Assembly (NCBI GenBank): GCA_035384565.1
Contig: DAOOIT010000022.1
Span: forward strand, 20,942-84,941
Origin: Planctomycetota bacterium
Lineage (GTDB): Bacteria; Planctomycetota; PUPC01; DSUN01
Length of the DNA stretch: 64,000 nt
Direction of reading: 5' to 3'
Every line of letters begins with the position of its first letter. Within the stretch, counting starts at the first letter, position 1. The notes under the pieces were generated by a model. The model made no database searches. It worked only from the letters and a program-made list of their open reading frames with translations, and was not told the DNA's origin. This document shows positions 8,633 to 16,974 of the stretch, one piece after another. The translations under genes and the position numbers were made by a program.

Positions 8633-8639
8633 CCTGGGC

Positions 8640-8930
8640 AGCTTCGATGCTGGCACGGGCGCGCCCCGCCCATACTTGCTCAATCCTGAGAGGGGGGAAG
8701 TGAGCAAGTATGGGCAGATGGGCGAGGATTGGCGATTCTCGCGGCTCCGGCCATTCCTGCTCATCTGGGGGATGAGCAAGTATGGGAGGGGGAGTGGCCT
8801 GGTGCGTAAGATATTGCTGTATATATGGTTATGGGATGGGCATCGCGGGCGCGACAACGCCCGCCCCACGCTGGCCAAGGGCGGCCACGTCGGGGTCGTT
8901 GGGCTCTGATGAGCCGGGCTTCCTCCTCAA
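8640..8930. repeat. Structured dispersed element, copy 1
   Basis: This fills the gap between the convergent ABC and esterase genes and matches the element at about 53440-53730. The main stem is CCCATACTTGCTCA (8669-8682) with TGAGCAAGTATGGG (8701-8714), 14 perfect base pairs. An identical third arm lies at 8773-8786, so arm 1 has two alternative partners. Between arms 2 and 3 is a conserved core (GATGGGCGAG...GGCGATTCTCGCGGCTCCGGCCAT...CTCATCTG) that can form small hairpins. Both copies end in a conserved tail (GGTTATGGG, then GGCGGCYACGTCGGG, then CTGATGAGCC). Short reading frames across it look spurious. It could be a structured RNA, a bidirectional 3'-end element or a non-autonomous mobile repeat. 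Confidence 0.75.
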
Positions 8931-8948
8931 GCGGTTATTCTCGCCGCG

Positions 8949-10550
8949 CTACTTGGCGGGCTTGTCCTCATCGGTGCGGAAGGGGCAGGCCGGGAGGTCG
9001 GCCTTGTTGTAGAGGTTGCAGATGGGGTTATTGCCCCAGGCGTAGCGCACTGCGACGGGCTTCTCGACCTTCGGGCTGGAGACGACGACGGTCTCGCCGT
9101 CAATCCTGGCCTCGGCCCAGACGAACTTCAGGTCCTCGCCCGCGATGGCGAAGCCCTGGACTTCGCTCTTGGGGCGAAGGTCGGCAATGTCCACGCCGAA
9201 GCGCTTGTCGAGCGTCGGGCCGTTCGGCTTCATGTCCTCGAGCGGCTTGGCGACGAGGCCGCCGCCCACGTGCTTGAAGGCGATGCGGGCCTTGTTGCCC
9301 TCGATCGTCATCTTGTCGAAGCGGGGGCCGGAGTAGACGAGTTCCTTGCCGTACTCGATGGCGAGGGCGGCGAGGGCGAGGCGCTTGCCGACGTCCTGCT
9401 TATTGCGCGGGTGGATGTCCTTCGCCTCGCCCACGTCAATGATGCAGGCCTGGCCCGTCTTGGGGAGGGCGAGGGTCATGTCCTGGGCCTCGCGGAGCCA
9501 GGCCCAACCGCCGTCCGTCGGCTCCTTGTCCACGGCCATGAAGTTGGCGAGTTGGACGAAGAAGAAGGGGAGAGGCACTTCGGCGCCCTGGGCGAGCGAC
9601 CAATCCTTGCGCCAGTTCTTGATCATGGTGGGGAAGAGCGTGCGGTATTCGCGGGCGGCGCCGGCGTTGGACTCGCCCTGGTACCAGATGGCGCCGCGGA
9701 CGGTGTAGGGGAGGACCGGGGCGATCATGGCGTTGTAGAGGGCCGCGGGGGTATGGGCGCCGATGCCGGGCATGGCGGGCTTGCGGGGGGGCTGCTTCTT
9801 GGCTTCCTTGGCCTTTGCGGCGTCGGCCTCCCACTTCTTGAGCGCCTCCTCGTACTTCTGCTTGGCCTCGGGCGTGGGGTTGGCGGCGGCATCGAGGGCT
9901 GCGACGTAGTGCTTCAGCTCGGGCACGGCGTCGAGGGCCTCGCGGCTGGTCCACGCCTGGGCGGGCGTGCCGCCCCACGAGGTGTGCAGGAGGCCGATGG
10001 GGACGTTGAGTTCCTTGTGCAGGTGGCGGCCGAAGAAGTAGCCGACGGCGGTGAAACCCTTGACGGTCTGCGGGCTGCAAACGGCCCAAACTCCTTTGGC
10101 CTCGGCGAGCGGTGTGGCCGAAACGGCCTTCTGAAGGCCGAAGTGGCGGATGTTGGGGAAGTTGGCGGCTTCGGCCTCTTCCTGGGCATTATTGCAGCTG
10201 CCGACCACCATCTCCATGTTGGACTGGCCGGAGCACACCCATACGTCGCCGACCAGGACGTTTTCGAGTTTGATCGTGTTCTTGCCGGCAACGGTGATTT
10301 CGTGCGGGCCGCCCGCTTCCAGGGCATCGAGCATGATCGCCCATTCGCCCTTGTCGTTGGCCTTGGCGGACTGCTTCTGGGCGCCGAGGGTCACGGTGAC
10401 CTCCTCGCCCGGCTCGGCAGTGCCCCAGAGGCGCGCCTTCACGCCGCGTTGGAGGACCATGTTGCTGCTGATCACAGCCGGCAGCTTCACATCGGCGAGC
10501 GCCGACGCCGCCGCGGCCAGCACCGCCACCCAGCCACACCATCGCCGCAT
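8949..10550 (-). CDS. Secreted sialate O-acetylesterase (SGNH/SASA family)
   Basis: A 533-aa exported esterase. A signal peptide (residues 1-19, ending ASALA) is followed by VKLPAVISSNMVLQRG, the conserved start of this family. The catalytic Ser is S110 in CSGQSNM, the oxyanion and structural motif WYQGESN follows, and the late DIHP motif supplies the Asp-His pair. The usual length is 500-650 aa, so it looks complete. ATG at 10550 fits AAAGGAG 6 nt upstream better than the TTG 6 nt earlier. It likely removes acetyl groups from sialic acids or other acetylated glycans outside the cytoplasm. It is divergently transcribed from a Gfo/Idh dehydrogenase, with its own promoter at 10598-10626. Confidence 0.9.
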   Translation of the reverse strand: MRRWCGWVAVLAAAASALADVKLPAVISSNMVLQRGVKARLWGTAEPGEEVTVTLGAQKQSAKANDKGEWAIMLDALEAGGPHEITVAGKNTIKLENVLVGDVWVCSGQSNMEMVVGSCNNAQEEAEAANFPNIRHFGLQKAVSATPLAEAKGVWAVCSPQTVKGFTAVGYFFGRHLHKELNVPIGLLHTSWGGTPAQAWTSREALDAVPELKHYVAALDAAANPTPEAKQKYEEALKKWEADAAKAKEAKKQPPRKPAMPGIGAHTPAALYNAMIAPVLPYTVRGAIWYQGESNAGAAREYRTLFPTMIKNWRKDWSLAQGAEVPLPFFFVQLANFMAVDKEPTDGGWAWLREAQDMTLALPKTGQACIIDVGEAKDIHPRNKQDVGKRLALAALAIEYGKELVYSGPRFDKMTIEGNKARIAFKHVGGGLVAKPLEDMKPNGPTLDKRFGVDIADLRPKSEVQGFAIAGEDLKFVWAEARIDGETVVVSSPKVEKPVAVRYAWGNNPICNLYNKADLPACPFRTDEDKPAK

Positions 10551-10597
10551 TGCCAACTCCTTTACCCTTGGGCGGAAAGAGGCGAAACAGGGGAAAT

Positions 10598-10626
10598 ATG
10601 ATGCCGGTTTCCTGTGCCCGTGTCAA
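10598..10626 (-). promoter_or_regulatory. Sigma70-like promoter of the esterase gene
   Basis: Minus strand: TTGACA (10626-10621), 17-nt spacer, CATCAT (10603-10598). The start codon lies about 48 nt downstream of the -10 box. Confidence 0.65.
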
Positions 10627-10639
10627 GTGGGGATCGTCG

Positions 10640-10668
10640 TTGACACGCCGGCCCGGCTCGGCTATTGT
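10640..10668 (+). promoter_or_regulatory. Sigma70-like promoter of the Gfo/Idh gene
   Basis: TTGACA (10640-10645), 17-nt spacer, TATTGT (10663-10668). The two -35 boxes of this and the opposing promoter are only 13 bp apart and form an inverted repeat (TGTCAA...TTGACA), so one regulator could control both directions. Confidence 0.75.
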
Positions 10669-10716
10669 GATGGTGGCATGGCGTGGATTGGCCCACTGAA
10701 TCGAGGGGCGACGACG

Positions 10717-11898
10717 ATGGAGAAGAAGACGCTTCGCACGGGAATCGTGGGCTCGGGCTTCGCCGCTCGGTTCCACTTCGAGAACCTCAAGCGCGTGTTC
10801 GGGGTGAACGTCGAGGTGGTTGGCACGTACGCCGTGGACGCCGCGATGGCCGCGAGCTACGCGAGGGAACGCGGCATTACGGCGTTCGACGGCCTGGGAG
10901 AGCTGATCGAAGCGGTGGACGTGGTTCACGTGTGCACGCCGCCCTCGGCGCACGAGGCGGTGGTCGTGGCCGCGCTCGAGCGCGGCCGCAACGTGGTGTG
11001 CGAGAAGCCGCTCACGGGCTACTTCGGCGATGGCTCCGAGAGCTTCCACGGCGACCGCTTTCCGAAGCAAGTGGCCCTCGACCACGCGCTGGCGAGCGTC
11101 GAGCGCATCCTCGCTGCCGAAGCCGCCAGCCGGGGCATGCTGTGCTACGCTGAGAACTGGGTGTACGCCCCTTCGGTGCAGAAGGAACGCGAGATCGTCG
11201 AGAAGACGGGCGCCCAGATCCTGTGGATTCACGGCGAAGAGGCCCACTCGGGCTCGCACGCGGCCACCTATGCCTTCTGGAAGTTCTCGGGCGGCGGCGT
11301 GATGATCGGCAAGGGCTGCCATCCGCTCACCGCCGCGCTCTACCTCAAGCGCGTCGAAGGCCGCGCCCGCCACGGCAAGCCGATCCGTCCTGCCAGCGTC
11401 TCGGCCCGAGCCCACGCCATCACCCGTCTCCCTGCGTTCCAGGATGCCGGCCACATCCGCTGCAATTACCATGACATTGACGACTTCTCGATGATGCATG
11501 TGGAGTTCGACGACGGCACGGTGGCCACCGTGTTCGCCTCGGACATCATCCTCGGCGGCATTCACAACTGGCTCGAGGTCGCCGCCAACAACCACCGCAC
11601 CCTCTGCCACATCAACCCGAACACCTCGATGCAGGTCTACAACCCCAAACGCGAGCGGTTCGCCGACATCTATACCGTCGAGAAGATCGAGACGAAGGAG
11701 GGCTGGACCGCCATGTCGCCCGACGAGGACTGGACGACGGGCTATCCGCAAGAGATGCAGGCATTCTATGGCTGCTTCGCGTCGGGCGAGCGGCCCGAGA
11801 GCGACAGCCGCCTGGCCGCCGACACCATCTCGACCATCTACAGCGCCTATGTTTCCGCCGAGCGGAAGGGCGCCGCCGTGCCCGTGAGGACCTTCTGA
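10717..11898 (+). CDS. Gfo/Idh/MocA family oxidoreductase
   Basis: A 393-aa NAD(P)-dependent oxidoreductase. The N-terminal Rossmann motif is GIVGSGFAARFHFENL, and the EKPL motif (NVVCEKPLTGYFG) carries the conserved catalytic-region Lys. The C-terminal half has the beta-sheet substrate domain with HPLTAALYLKR. ATG 10717 follows GAGGGG. An in-frame ATG at 10678, 9 nt after the -10 box, would add 13 residues and could be used on a nearly leaderless transcript. No signal peptide is seen, so it is cytoplasmic. The substrate is probably a sugar or inositol derivative, as inferred from the family and from the esterase and DUF6807 neighbours. Confidence 0.88.
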   Translation: MEKKTLRTGIVGSGFAARFHFENLKRVFGVNVEVVGTYAVDAAMAASYARERGITAFDGLGELIEAVDVVHVCTPPSAHEAVVVAALERGRNVVCEKPLTGYFGDGSESFHGDRFPKQVALDHALASVERILAAEAASRGMLCYAENWVYAPSVQKEREIVEKTGAQILWIHGEEAHSGSHAATYAFWKFSGGGVMIGKGCHPLTAALYLKRVEGRARHGKPIRPASVSARAHAITRLPAFQDAGHIRCNYHDIDDFSMMHVEFDDGTVATVFASDIILGGIHNWLEVAANNHRTLCHINPNTSMQVYNPKRERFADIYTVEKIETKEGWTAMSPDEDWTTGYPQEMQAFYGCFASGERPESDSRLAADTISTIYSAYVSAERKGAAVPVRTF

Positions 11899-11921
11899 CC
11901 CCTGGAGCGCGAGGTGAACCC

Positions 11922-12881
11922 ATGCGCCGCATCGTCCTATCGGTCCTATCCGTCCTGTCTGTCCTATCATGGGCTTCCGCCTCAGAGCAGGGCTTTGTGT
12001 GGAAGCCGGTGAACGACAAATCGCTTGGCCTCTGGGACGGCGAGCGGCCTGTGCTGGTCTACAATCACGGGATGATCGGCAAGGAGGGTGTGCCCGAGCG
12101 CTACAACCGCGCCTGCTACGTCCACCCGCTCTACGGCCTCGATGGCGAAGTGCTCACCGAGGATTTCCCGAGGGACCACTACCACCATCGCGGCGTCTTC
12201 TGGGCCTGGCCGGGCATGAAAGTCGAGGGCAAGAGCGTCCAGTCGTGGATTCCACAGGGCATCTACTACAAGCAGGAGCGGGTCGTCCGCCAGGAGGCGG
12301 CCGCCAAGGCGGCCGTGCTGGAGGCTGAGAACGGCTGGTACGTGGGCGACAAGAAGGTCGTGAAGGAGGGCCTGGTCATCACCGTTCACCCCGCCGCAAG
12401 AGACTCGCGGGCGATTGACTTCGAGCTGACCTGGACGGCGCTGGACGTGCCGGTGACGCTGTGGGGCGCGGCGGGCAAGAGCTATGGCGGCTTCAACATC
12501 CGCTTCGCCCCCAGCAGGGAGCAGCCGGACGCCAACAAGCGCAAGGACACGGCGATCCTCACCTCGCAGGGGCCGTCGAAGGGCAAGGACCTGGCCGACA
12601 CGCGGCTGGAGTGGGCCGACATCACGGGCGAGGTGCCCGGCGCCCCCGGCCGCAGCGGAGTGGCCATCTTCATCGCCAAGGATCACCCCGACTTCCCGCC
12701 CACCTGGCTCACCCGCCACTATGGCTGCCTGTGCGTCGGCTGGCCCGGCGTCAAGTCCAGGGACCTGGAGCCGGGCCGACCCGTCCGCTGCCGCTATCGC
12801 GTTTGGGTGCACCGCGGTGAGGCCGACGAGGAGGCGCTCAGGAGAGCATACGCCGAGTACGCGAAGAGCAGCCAGGAGTGA
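11922..12881 (+). CDS. Secreted DUF6807 (PmoA-like) protein
   Basis: A 319-aa protein with a signal peptide (cleavage near ASA, residue 21). The family signature is clear: RPVLVYNHGMIGKEGVPERY, then YVHPLYGLDGEVLTEDFPRDHYHHRGVFWAW with clustered histidines, and late SRDLEPGRPVRCRYRVWVH. These proteins are labelled 'PmoA family' in some databases, but there is no evidence of methane oxidation. They occur widely beside Gfo/Idh oxidoreductases in Planctomycetota and probably act on carbohydrates. It lies 23 nt after the Gfo/Idh gene, so it is probably in the same operon. The signal-peptide region is encoded by a 9-bp tandem repeat (SVLSVLSVL). Confidence 0.8.
   Translation: MRRIVLSVLSVLSVLSWASASEQGFVWKPVNDKSLGLWDGERPVLVYNHGMIGKEGVPERYNRACYVHPLYGLDGEVLTEDFPRDHYHHRGVFWAWPGMKVEGKSVQSWIPQGIYYKQERVVRQEAAAKAAVLEAENGWYVGDKKVVKEGLVITVHPAARDSRAIDFELTWTALDVPVTLWGAAGKSYGGFNIRFAPSREQPDANKRKDTAILTSQGPSKGKDLADTRLEWADITGEVPGAPGRSGVAIFIAKDHPDFPPTWLTRHYGCLCVGWPGVKSRDLEPGRPVRCRYRVWVHRGEADEEALRRAYAEYAKSSQE
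11937..11970. repeat. 9-bp tandem repeat inside a signal-peptide sequence
   Basis: Three to four imperfect units of TCNGTCCTA encode the hydrophobic core (VLS)n of the DUF6807 signal peptide. A repeat in this place could change signal-peptide length by slippage in whole codons. Confidence 0.6.
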
Positions 12882-12885
12882 AGCC

Positions 12886-15705
12886 GTGTACGAATCGATC
12901 TGGCAGGCAGTGAAAGCCGAGCTTTCGGGCGAGAGCGCGCGCGACTACACGGCGCGGCTGTGGGAGCACGCACGCTGGAACTCGTTTGAGCAGATGCGGC
13001 AGACGGCCGGCGAGATCGCCGCGATAATGCGTGAGACCGGCCTCGCAGACGTCCAGGTGATCGAGTACCCCGCCGACGGCACGACCTCCTTCGGCGGCTG
13101 GGTGATGCCCGAAGCGTGGGATGCGGAGGATGCCTGGCTCGAACTCGTTGAGCCTGCCGAACCGCCGCTGTCGAGTCCCCCCGCAGGCTTCGAACCCGCG
13201 GGAGGTTGGCGCCTCGCCGACTATCGCTCGTGCCCGATGAGCCTGTTCATGTACTCGGCCGCCACGCCGCCCGAGGGGGTCGTTGCCGAGGTGATCGCCG
13301 TCGAGAATGCGGCGAAGGCGGAGTCGTACGACGGCGTGGACGTGGCGGGGAAGATCGTGCTGGCGGACGGCGTGGGCATCGAGACAGGGCTGAACGCCTT
13401 TGAGCGCGGGGCGGCAGGGGTCATCTCGGATGCGGTGAGGCTGGCCGGATCGCCCCAGGAGAAGGCCCCTGGTCACTTCGACCACGCGGCCCAGTGGCAC
13501 AACTACACCATCCCGCCGTGGAAATCGCCCAAAGCAGGCTTCGGCTTCGCACTCGCCCCCTCCGATGGGCGCCGGCTGCGCGAACTGCTCAAGGCGCGGC
13601 CCGTGGTCAGACTGCGAGCCGTCGTCAAGACGCGGCGCCATCGCGGCGTGCTGCCGCTCGTGACGGGCCTGCTGCCCGGCGAGACGGGCGAGGAGATCGC
13701 CCTTACCGGGCACCTGTGCGAGCCCGGAGCCAACGACAACAGCTCGGGCTGCGCCCTGGGCCTTGAGGTGGTTCGGGCCATTAAGGCGCTCGCCGAAGCG
13801 GGCAAGCTGCCGAGGCTCCAGCGCGGCCTCCGCATCGTCTACTCGTTCGAAGTGCGCGGCTACCAGGCGTTCCTGGCCAACTGGCCCCACCTGCGGCGCC
13901 TCGTGGCAGGCATCAACCTCGACATGGTGGGCAACGACCTCAGCGACGCGCGGGCGCGCGCCACCCTGCTCACCAACTGGGCGGCGCTGCCCGCCGCCAC
14001 CGACGCGCTGGCCGTCGAACTGATGCGCCGCCTCGGCCGCGACGACCCGCTCCTGCGCTTCCGCACTGACGAGGGGGCGTTGGTGGACAACCTGTTCGGG
14101 GAGCCCGCGGTCGGAGCGCCCATGGCGGTGCTCGGCTGCTGGCCCGACGCGTATTACCACACGTCGCTCGACACCCTCGACCACATCTCGCCCAAGGCGC
14201 TGGCGCACTTCGGCCGGGTTGCGGCCACCTACTGCGCGTTCCTCGCCACGGCGGGTTTCCGTGAAGCGGCCTGGCTCGCGCGGCTGACGCTGGCATTTGC
14301 AAAGGAGCAGGTGGTCCAGGCGGCCCAGCGCGGCGAATCGCCCGAGCGCATCGAGCACCTGGCCGCGAAGAACGGCGAGCGCCTCAGGTGGCTCGCCCGC
14401 CTAGTCCCTGCCCGCTCGCTTGCGGCGACGCGCGAGAACCTCGAGAAGCACCGAGAGTGGCTGTGTCCCTGGTCGCACCTGTTCGAACGCGAGGAGATCG
14501 TTCAGCATGCCGAACGGTTGGGCCGGTGCCTCGCCGCCTTTGCCCGACGCGAGGTGAGGGCGGCCCGCGGGGATGAGCGTTACGCCCGGCGTCTCGGCAT
14601 GTGCGCCAAGCCGGCCGTACCGGCCAAGCCCCCGGCCAGAGAACAGGAGCGCGCGAAGAGCCTGGTACCCGTCCGCACGTTCCGCGGCTCGGTGTGCTTC
14701 GAGTCGCTCGACGAGGCTGGGCGGAAGGAGCTCAAAGCCAAGACGGGATTGGCCGTGGGCTGGGGCGCTCCGCACTGGCTGGATCTGGCGCTCTTTCGCT
14801 GCAACGGCAAGCGCACGGCCCTCGAGGTATGGCGGTGGCTGCAACTCGAAGGGCAGGGGATAGACCTCGCGCACCTGAACGACACGGTGGAGTTCCTCGC
14901 CGCGCGCGGCTTCGTGCGGTTGCGGCCCGTGCTCAGGCGCGACGAGGTTCGCGCGGCGCTCGACGTGCTCGGGGTGCCCCGCGGCGCGGTCCTCATGGTC
15001 CACTCGTCGCTCAGCCAGTTCGGCTACATCGAGGGCGGTGCCGATGCGGTGATTGACGCGCTGCTCGACGCTGTCGGCCCTGAAGGCACACTGGCGATGC
15101 CGACCTTGAGCTGTTCGTGGGTTGGCCGGCCTCCCTACGACCCCGCCACCACACCCTCGCGCGTCGGAGCCGTCACCGAGGCGTTTCGCAAGCGCCAGGG
15201 GGTGCTCCGCAGCCCGCACCCGACCCATTCGGTTGCAGCCTTCGGACCGCGGGCCGCCGAGATCGTGAGCGGCCACACGCCCGACCGGCCCGTCTTCGCT
15301 CCCGAGGGCGCCTTCGGCAAGCTCTACGAGCTGGATGCCTGGATTCTGATGCTCTGCAAGCTCGCGGCAAACACAACCATGCACATGGGCGATGAGCGGA
15401 ACGGGCTGCTCCTCCTGGATTTCCTGGCCTATGTGATGGAGGGCGGGAAACCGCGCGAGGTGGTCGTGCGTCACGTGCCGTGGCACGTCAACTTCGAGCC
15501 GAGCTACGAGGCGATGCGGCAGCGGGGGCAACTCCGGTCCGCTCCGCTGGGCGAGGGCACGATCCACCTGATGCGCGCCCGCGACGCCGTGGACGCCGCC
15601 ACGGAGAGCGTTCGCCGCAACCCGCTGCTCGTCACCGGCGGCGAGAAATGCCAGTGCGACTTCTGCCTGGCGATTCGCGCCAAGCTCGTGAGTGAGGGGA
15701 AGTAG
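12886..15705 (+). CDS. M28-type peptidase fused to AAC(3)-like acetyltransferase
   Basis: A 939-aa two-enzyme protein without a signal peptide. Residues 1 to about 480 form a DUF4910/M28-type aminopeptidase with a PA-like insert. Likely zinc ligands are H near residue 275 (ALTGHLCEPG), D in GANDNSSG, E in SFEVRGYQ, D in NLDMVGND and H in YYHTSLDT. A winged-helix-like linker lies at about 590-680. Residues from about 690 match AAC(3)-family N-acetyltransferases (VHSSLSQFGYIEGGADAVI, then SPHPTHSVAAFGP with the conserved His). A C-terminal CQCDFC follows. GTG 12886 is 7 nt after AGGAG and 4 nt after the upstream stop. AAC(3)-fold enzymes also acetylate sugar amines, so antibiotic resistance should not be assumed. 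The substrate is unknown. Confidence 0.8.
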   Translation: MYESIWQAVKAELSGESARDYTARLWEHARWNSFEQMRQTAGEIAAIMRETGLADVQVIEYPADGTTSFGGWVMPEAWDAEDAWLELVEPAEPPLSSPPAGFEPAGGWRLADYRSCPMSLFMYSAATPPEGVVAEVIAVENAAKAESYDGVDVAGKIVLADGVGIETGLNAFERGAAGVISDAVRLAGSPQEKAPGHFDHAAQWHNYTIPPWKSPKAGFGFALAPSDGRRLRELLKARPVVRLRAVVKTRRHRGVLPLVTGLLPGETGEEIALTGHLCEPGANDNSSGCALGLEVVRAIKALAEAGKLPRLQRGLRIVYSFEVRGYQAFLANWPHLRRLVAGINLDMVGNDLSDARARATLLTNWAALPAATDALAVELMRRLGRDDPLLRFRTDEGALVDNLFGEPAVGAPMAVLGCWPDAYYHTSLDTLDHISPKALAHFGRVAATYCAFLATAGFREAAWLARLTLAFAKEQVVQAAQRGESPERIEHLAAKNGERLRWLARLVPARSLAATRENLEKHREWLCPWSHLFEREEIVQHAERLGRCLAAFARREVRAARGDERYARRLGMCAKPAVPAKPPAREQERAKSLVPVRTFRGSVCFESLDEAGRKELKAKTGLAVGWGAPHWLDLALFRCNGKRTALEVWRWLQLEGQGIDLAHLNDTVEFLAARGFVRLRPVLRRDEVRAALDVLGVPRGAVLMVHSSLSQFGYIEGGADAVIDALLDAVGPEGTLAMPTLSCSWVGRPPYDPATTPSRVGAVTEAFRKRQGVLRSPHPTHSVAAFGPRAAEIVSGHTPDRPVFAPEGAFGKLYELDAWILMLCKLAANTTMHMGDERNGLLLLDFLAYVMEGGKPREVVVRHVPWHVNFEPSYEAMRQRGQLRSAPLGEGTIHLMRARDAVDAATESVRRNPLLVTGGEKCQCDFCLAIRAKLVSEGK

Positions 15706-15712
15706 CTTCCAG

Positions 15713-15830
15713 CGATTCGGCGCCGCGCCTTGCGGAGTGGCAAGACCACCTGAGGGCGGGACTCCCAACGGCGCCCCCCGGTTCGGAGGCCCGCCTTCAG
15801 GCGGCGGCTCATGCAGAAGACGCCGAATCG
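15713..15830. repeat. Nested inverted repeat between convergent genes
   Basis: The outer arms CGATTCGGCG (15713-15722) and CGCCGAATCG (15821-15830) are perfect. The inner arms 15749-15765 (CCTGAGGGCGGGACTCC) and 15785-15801 pair over 15 of 17 positions. The element nearly fills the gap between the plus-strand peptidase-acetyltransferase gene and the end of the minus-strand operon. A bidirectional terminator or an inserted palindromic repeat would both fit. Confidence 0.65.
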
Positions 15831-15841
15831 CCGAAAGCTCC

Positions 15842-16945
15842 TTAGGCGCGGAGCACGAGACGCTCCTCGAACAGCGACTCGAACTGCTTCGCGGGCGAGC
15901 CGGCGGCGGCGATGGCCAGCTTGAAGTTGGTCTCGCGGCAAAGCTCGGCCAATGCCGTCAGCGTCTCAGGCGGCATCGGGGCGGGATAGTGCCAGACCAC
16001 GTGAACCGTGCGGCGTGCCGCCGCGCGCGAGCGGGTGCAGGCCCTCAGGTAGCCCACGAGGTCAGCGAGCAGCCTCCGGAGAACTCTGCTGTCCGTCACG
16101 ACGAAGCAGTAGCGCCCGAACCAGGCCGCGTCGAGCACGAATTCGCTCGTGGGAAACCCTGGGTCGTCCACCGTCACCTTGCGGAGGGGCCGGCCTCGGA
16201 GCTTCCACAGCGACCATCGGTAGAGCGGCGGCTCAGACTCGAACGGGTCGCTCTCGCCCAGGTAGATGAAGGTTTCGCCCTTTCGCACCAGGTCGGCCAG
16301 GTAGGCACGCAGCGCAGCAGGGCCGGACACCTGGAGGTGGACGACGCGCGTCTTGGGCCAGAGGGCGTCAATCATCCGCCCGGCGATGGGAATGGGTGGC
16401 AGATAGCCCTGGGTGCGATTGAAGCGGCTCAGGTAGTCGTAACCCAGCAGCGCAAGGGCGAGCCAGGGAACGAGGCGGGCGCAGAAGAGGTTGATGCGGT
16501 CGTAGCGGTCGGCGCGAAGGACGTCGGCCTCGGGCAGGCGCCGCGCCGGGGAAACGTCCGGCTCTTCGGACGCCGGTATGTTGTCGGGCGTGCCAGCCGT
16601 CACGGCTCCCGCCTCGCGCTTCTGCTTTCCCGCCTTGCGGTAGGCATAGACGGGCTCCTCGGCGGGCTCGCGAGGTTGGGGCTCGGCTGCTTTGCCCTCG
16701 GAGGCGCTGGCCTGCGCGGCCCGTAGCGCGGCCTCTTCGGCAGTTCGGTCTACCTCGATCTCACTGATGCTCTGTGAATTGACCTTGGCGAGGACGAAGC
16801 CGGCCATGGACAGGGCGACCGCGGCGACGTAGGCCATCGTCCGCCGGCGGCTGCGCGCGAAGGCCACGAGAAGCACGAACGCCGCTGCCCATGCCGCCAC
16901 CGAGGCGATGCCGACCACGCCGAAGTACGCGAACAGCCTGTCCAT
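15842..16945 (-). CDS. Membrane protein of the ExbBD/TPR operon, unknown function
   Basis: A 367-aa protein I cannot assign to a named family. Two transmembrane segments lie near the N-terminus (about 6-28 and 36-56), followed by a charged Ala/Glu/Pro-rich stretch (about 65-130), a third span (INLFCARLVPWLALALLGYDYL, about 150-172), and a soluble C-terminal domain of about 190 residues with a mixed alpha/beta pattern (THVVHLQVSG-like start, TFIYLGES, VHVVWHYP). It is the last gene of the minus-strand operon, 29 nt after the DUF4159 gene. The position suggests a structural or regulatory subunit of the same envelope complex. Confidence 0.65.
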   Translation of the reverse strand: MDRLFAYFGVVGIASVAAWAAAFVLLVAFARSRRRTMAYVAAVALSMAGFVLAKVNSQSISEIEVDRTAEEAALRAAQASASEGKAAEPQPREPAEEPVYAYRKAGKQKREAGAVTAGTPDNIPASEEPDVSPARRLPEADVLRADRYDRINLFCARLVPWLALALLGYDYLSRFNRTQGYLPPIPIAGRMIDALWPKTRVVHLQVSGPAALRAYLADLVRKGETFIYLGESDPFESEPPLYRWSLWKLRGRPLRKVTVDDPGFPTSEFVLDAAWFGRYCFVVTDSRVLRRLLADLVGYLRACTRSRAAARRTVHVVWHYPAPMPPETLTALAELCRETNFKLAIAAAGSPAKQFESLFEERLVLRA

Positions 16946-16974
16946 TGCCTCACTCTCTGCCTGTCAGTCGTCAC

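Noticed and set aside
8676..8909. Short plus-strand frame inside structured element copy 1, with a related one at 53527-53718
   Set aside because: Similarity between the two (MGE..RFSRLRP..LI.GMS) is explained by the conserved DNA element; neither has a ribosome binding site, and the reverse strand shows equally similar frames.
14940..15705. Aminoglycoside resistance gene
   Set aside because: The AAC(3)-type domain is fused to a peptidase and set among sugar-metabolism genes, and the fold also acts on other amines. Resistance cannot be claimed from sequence.
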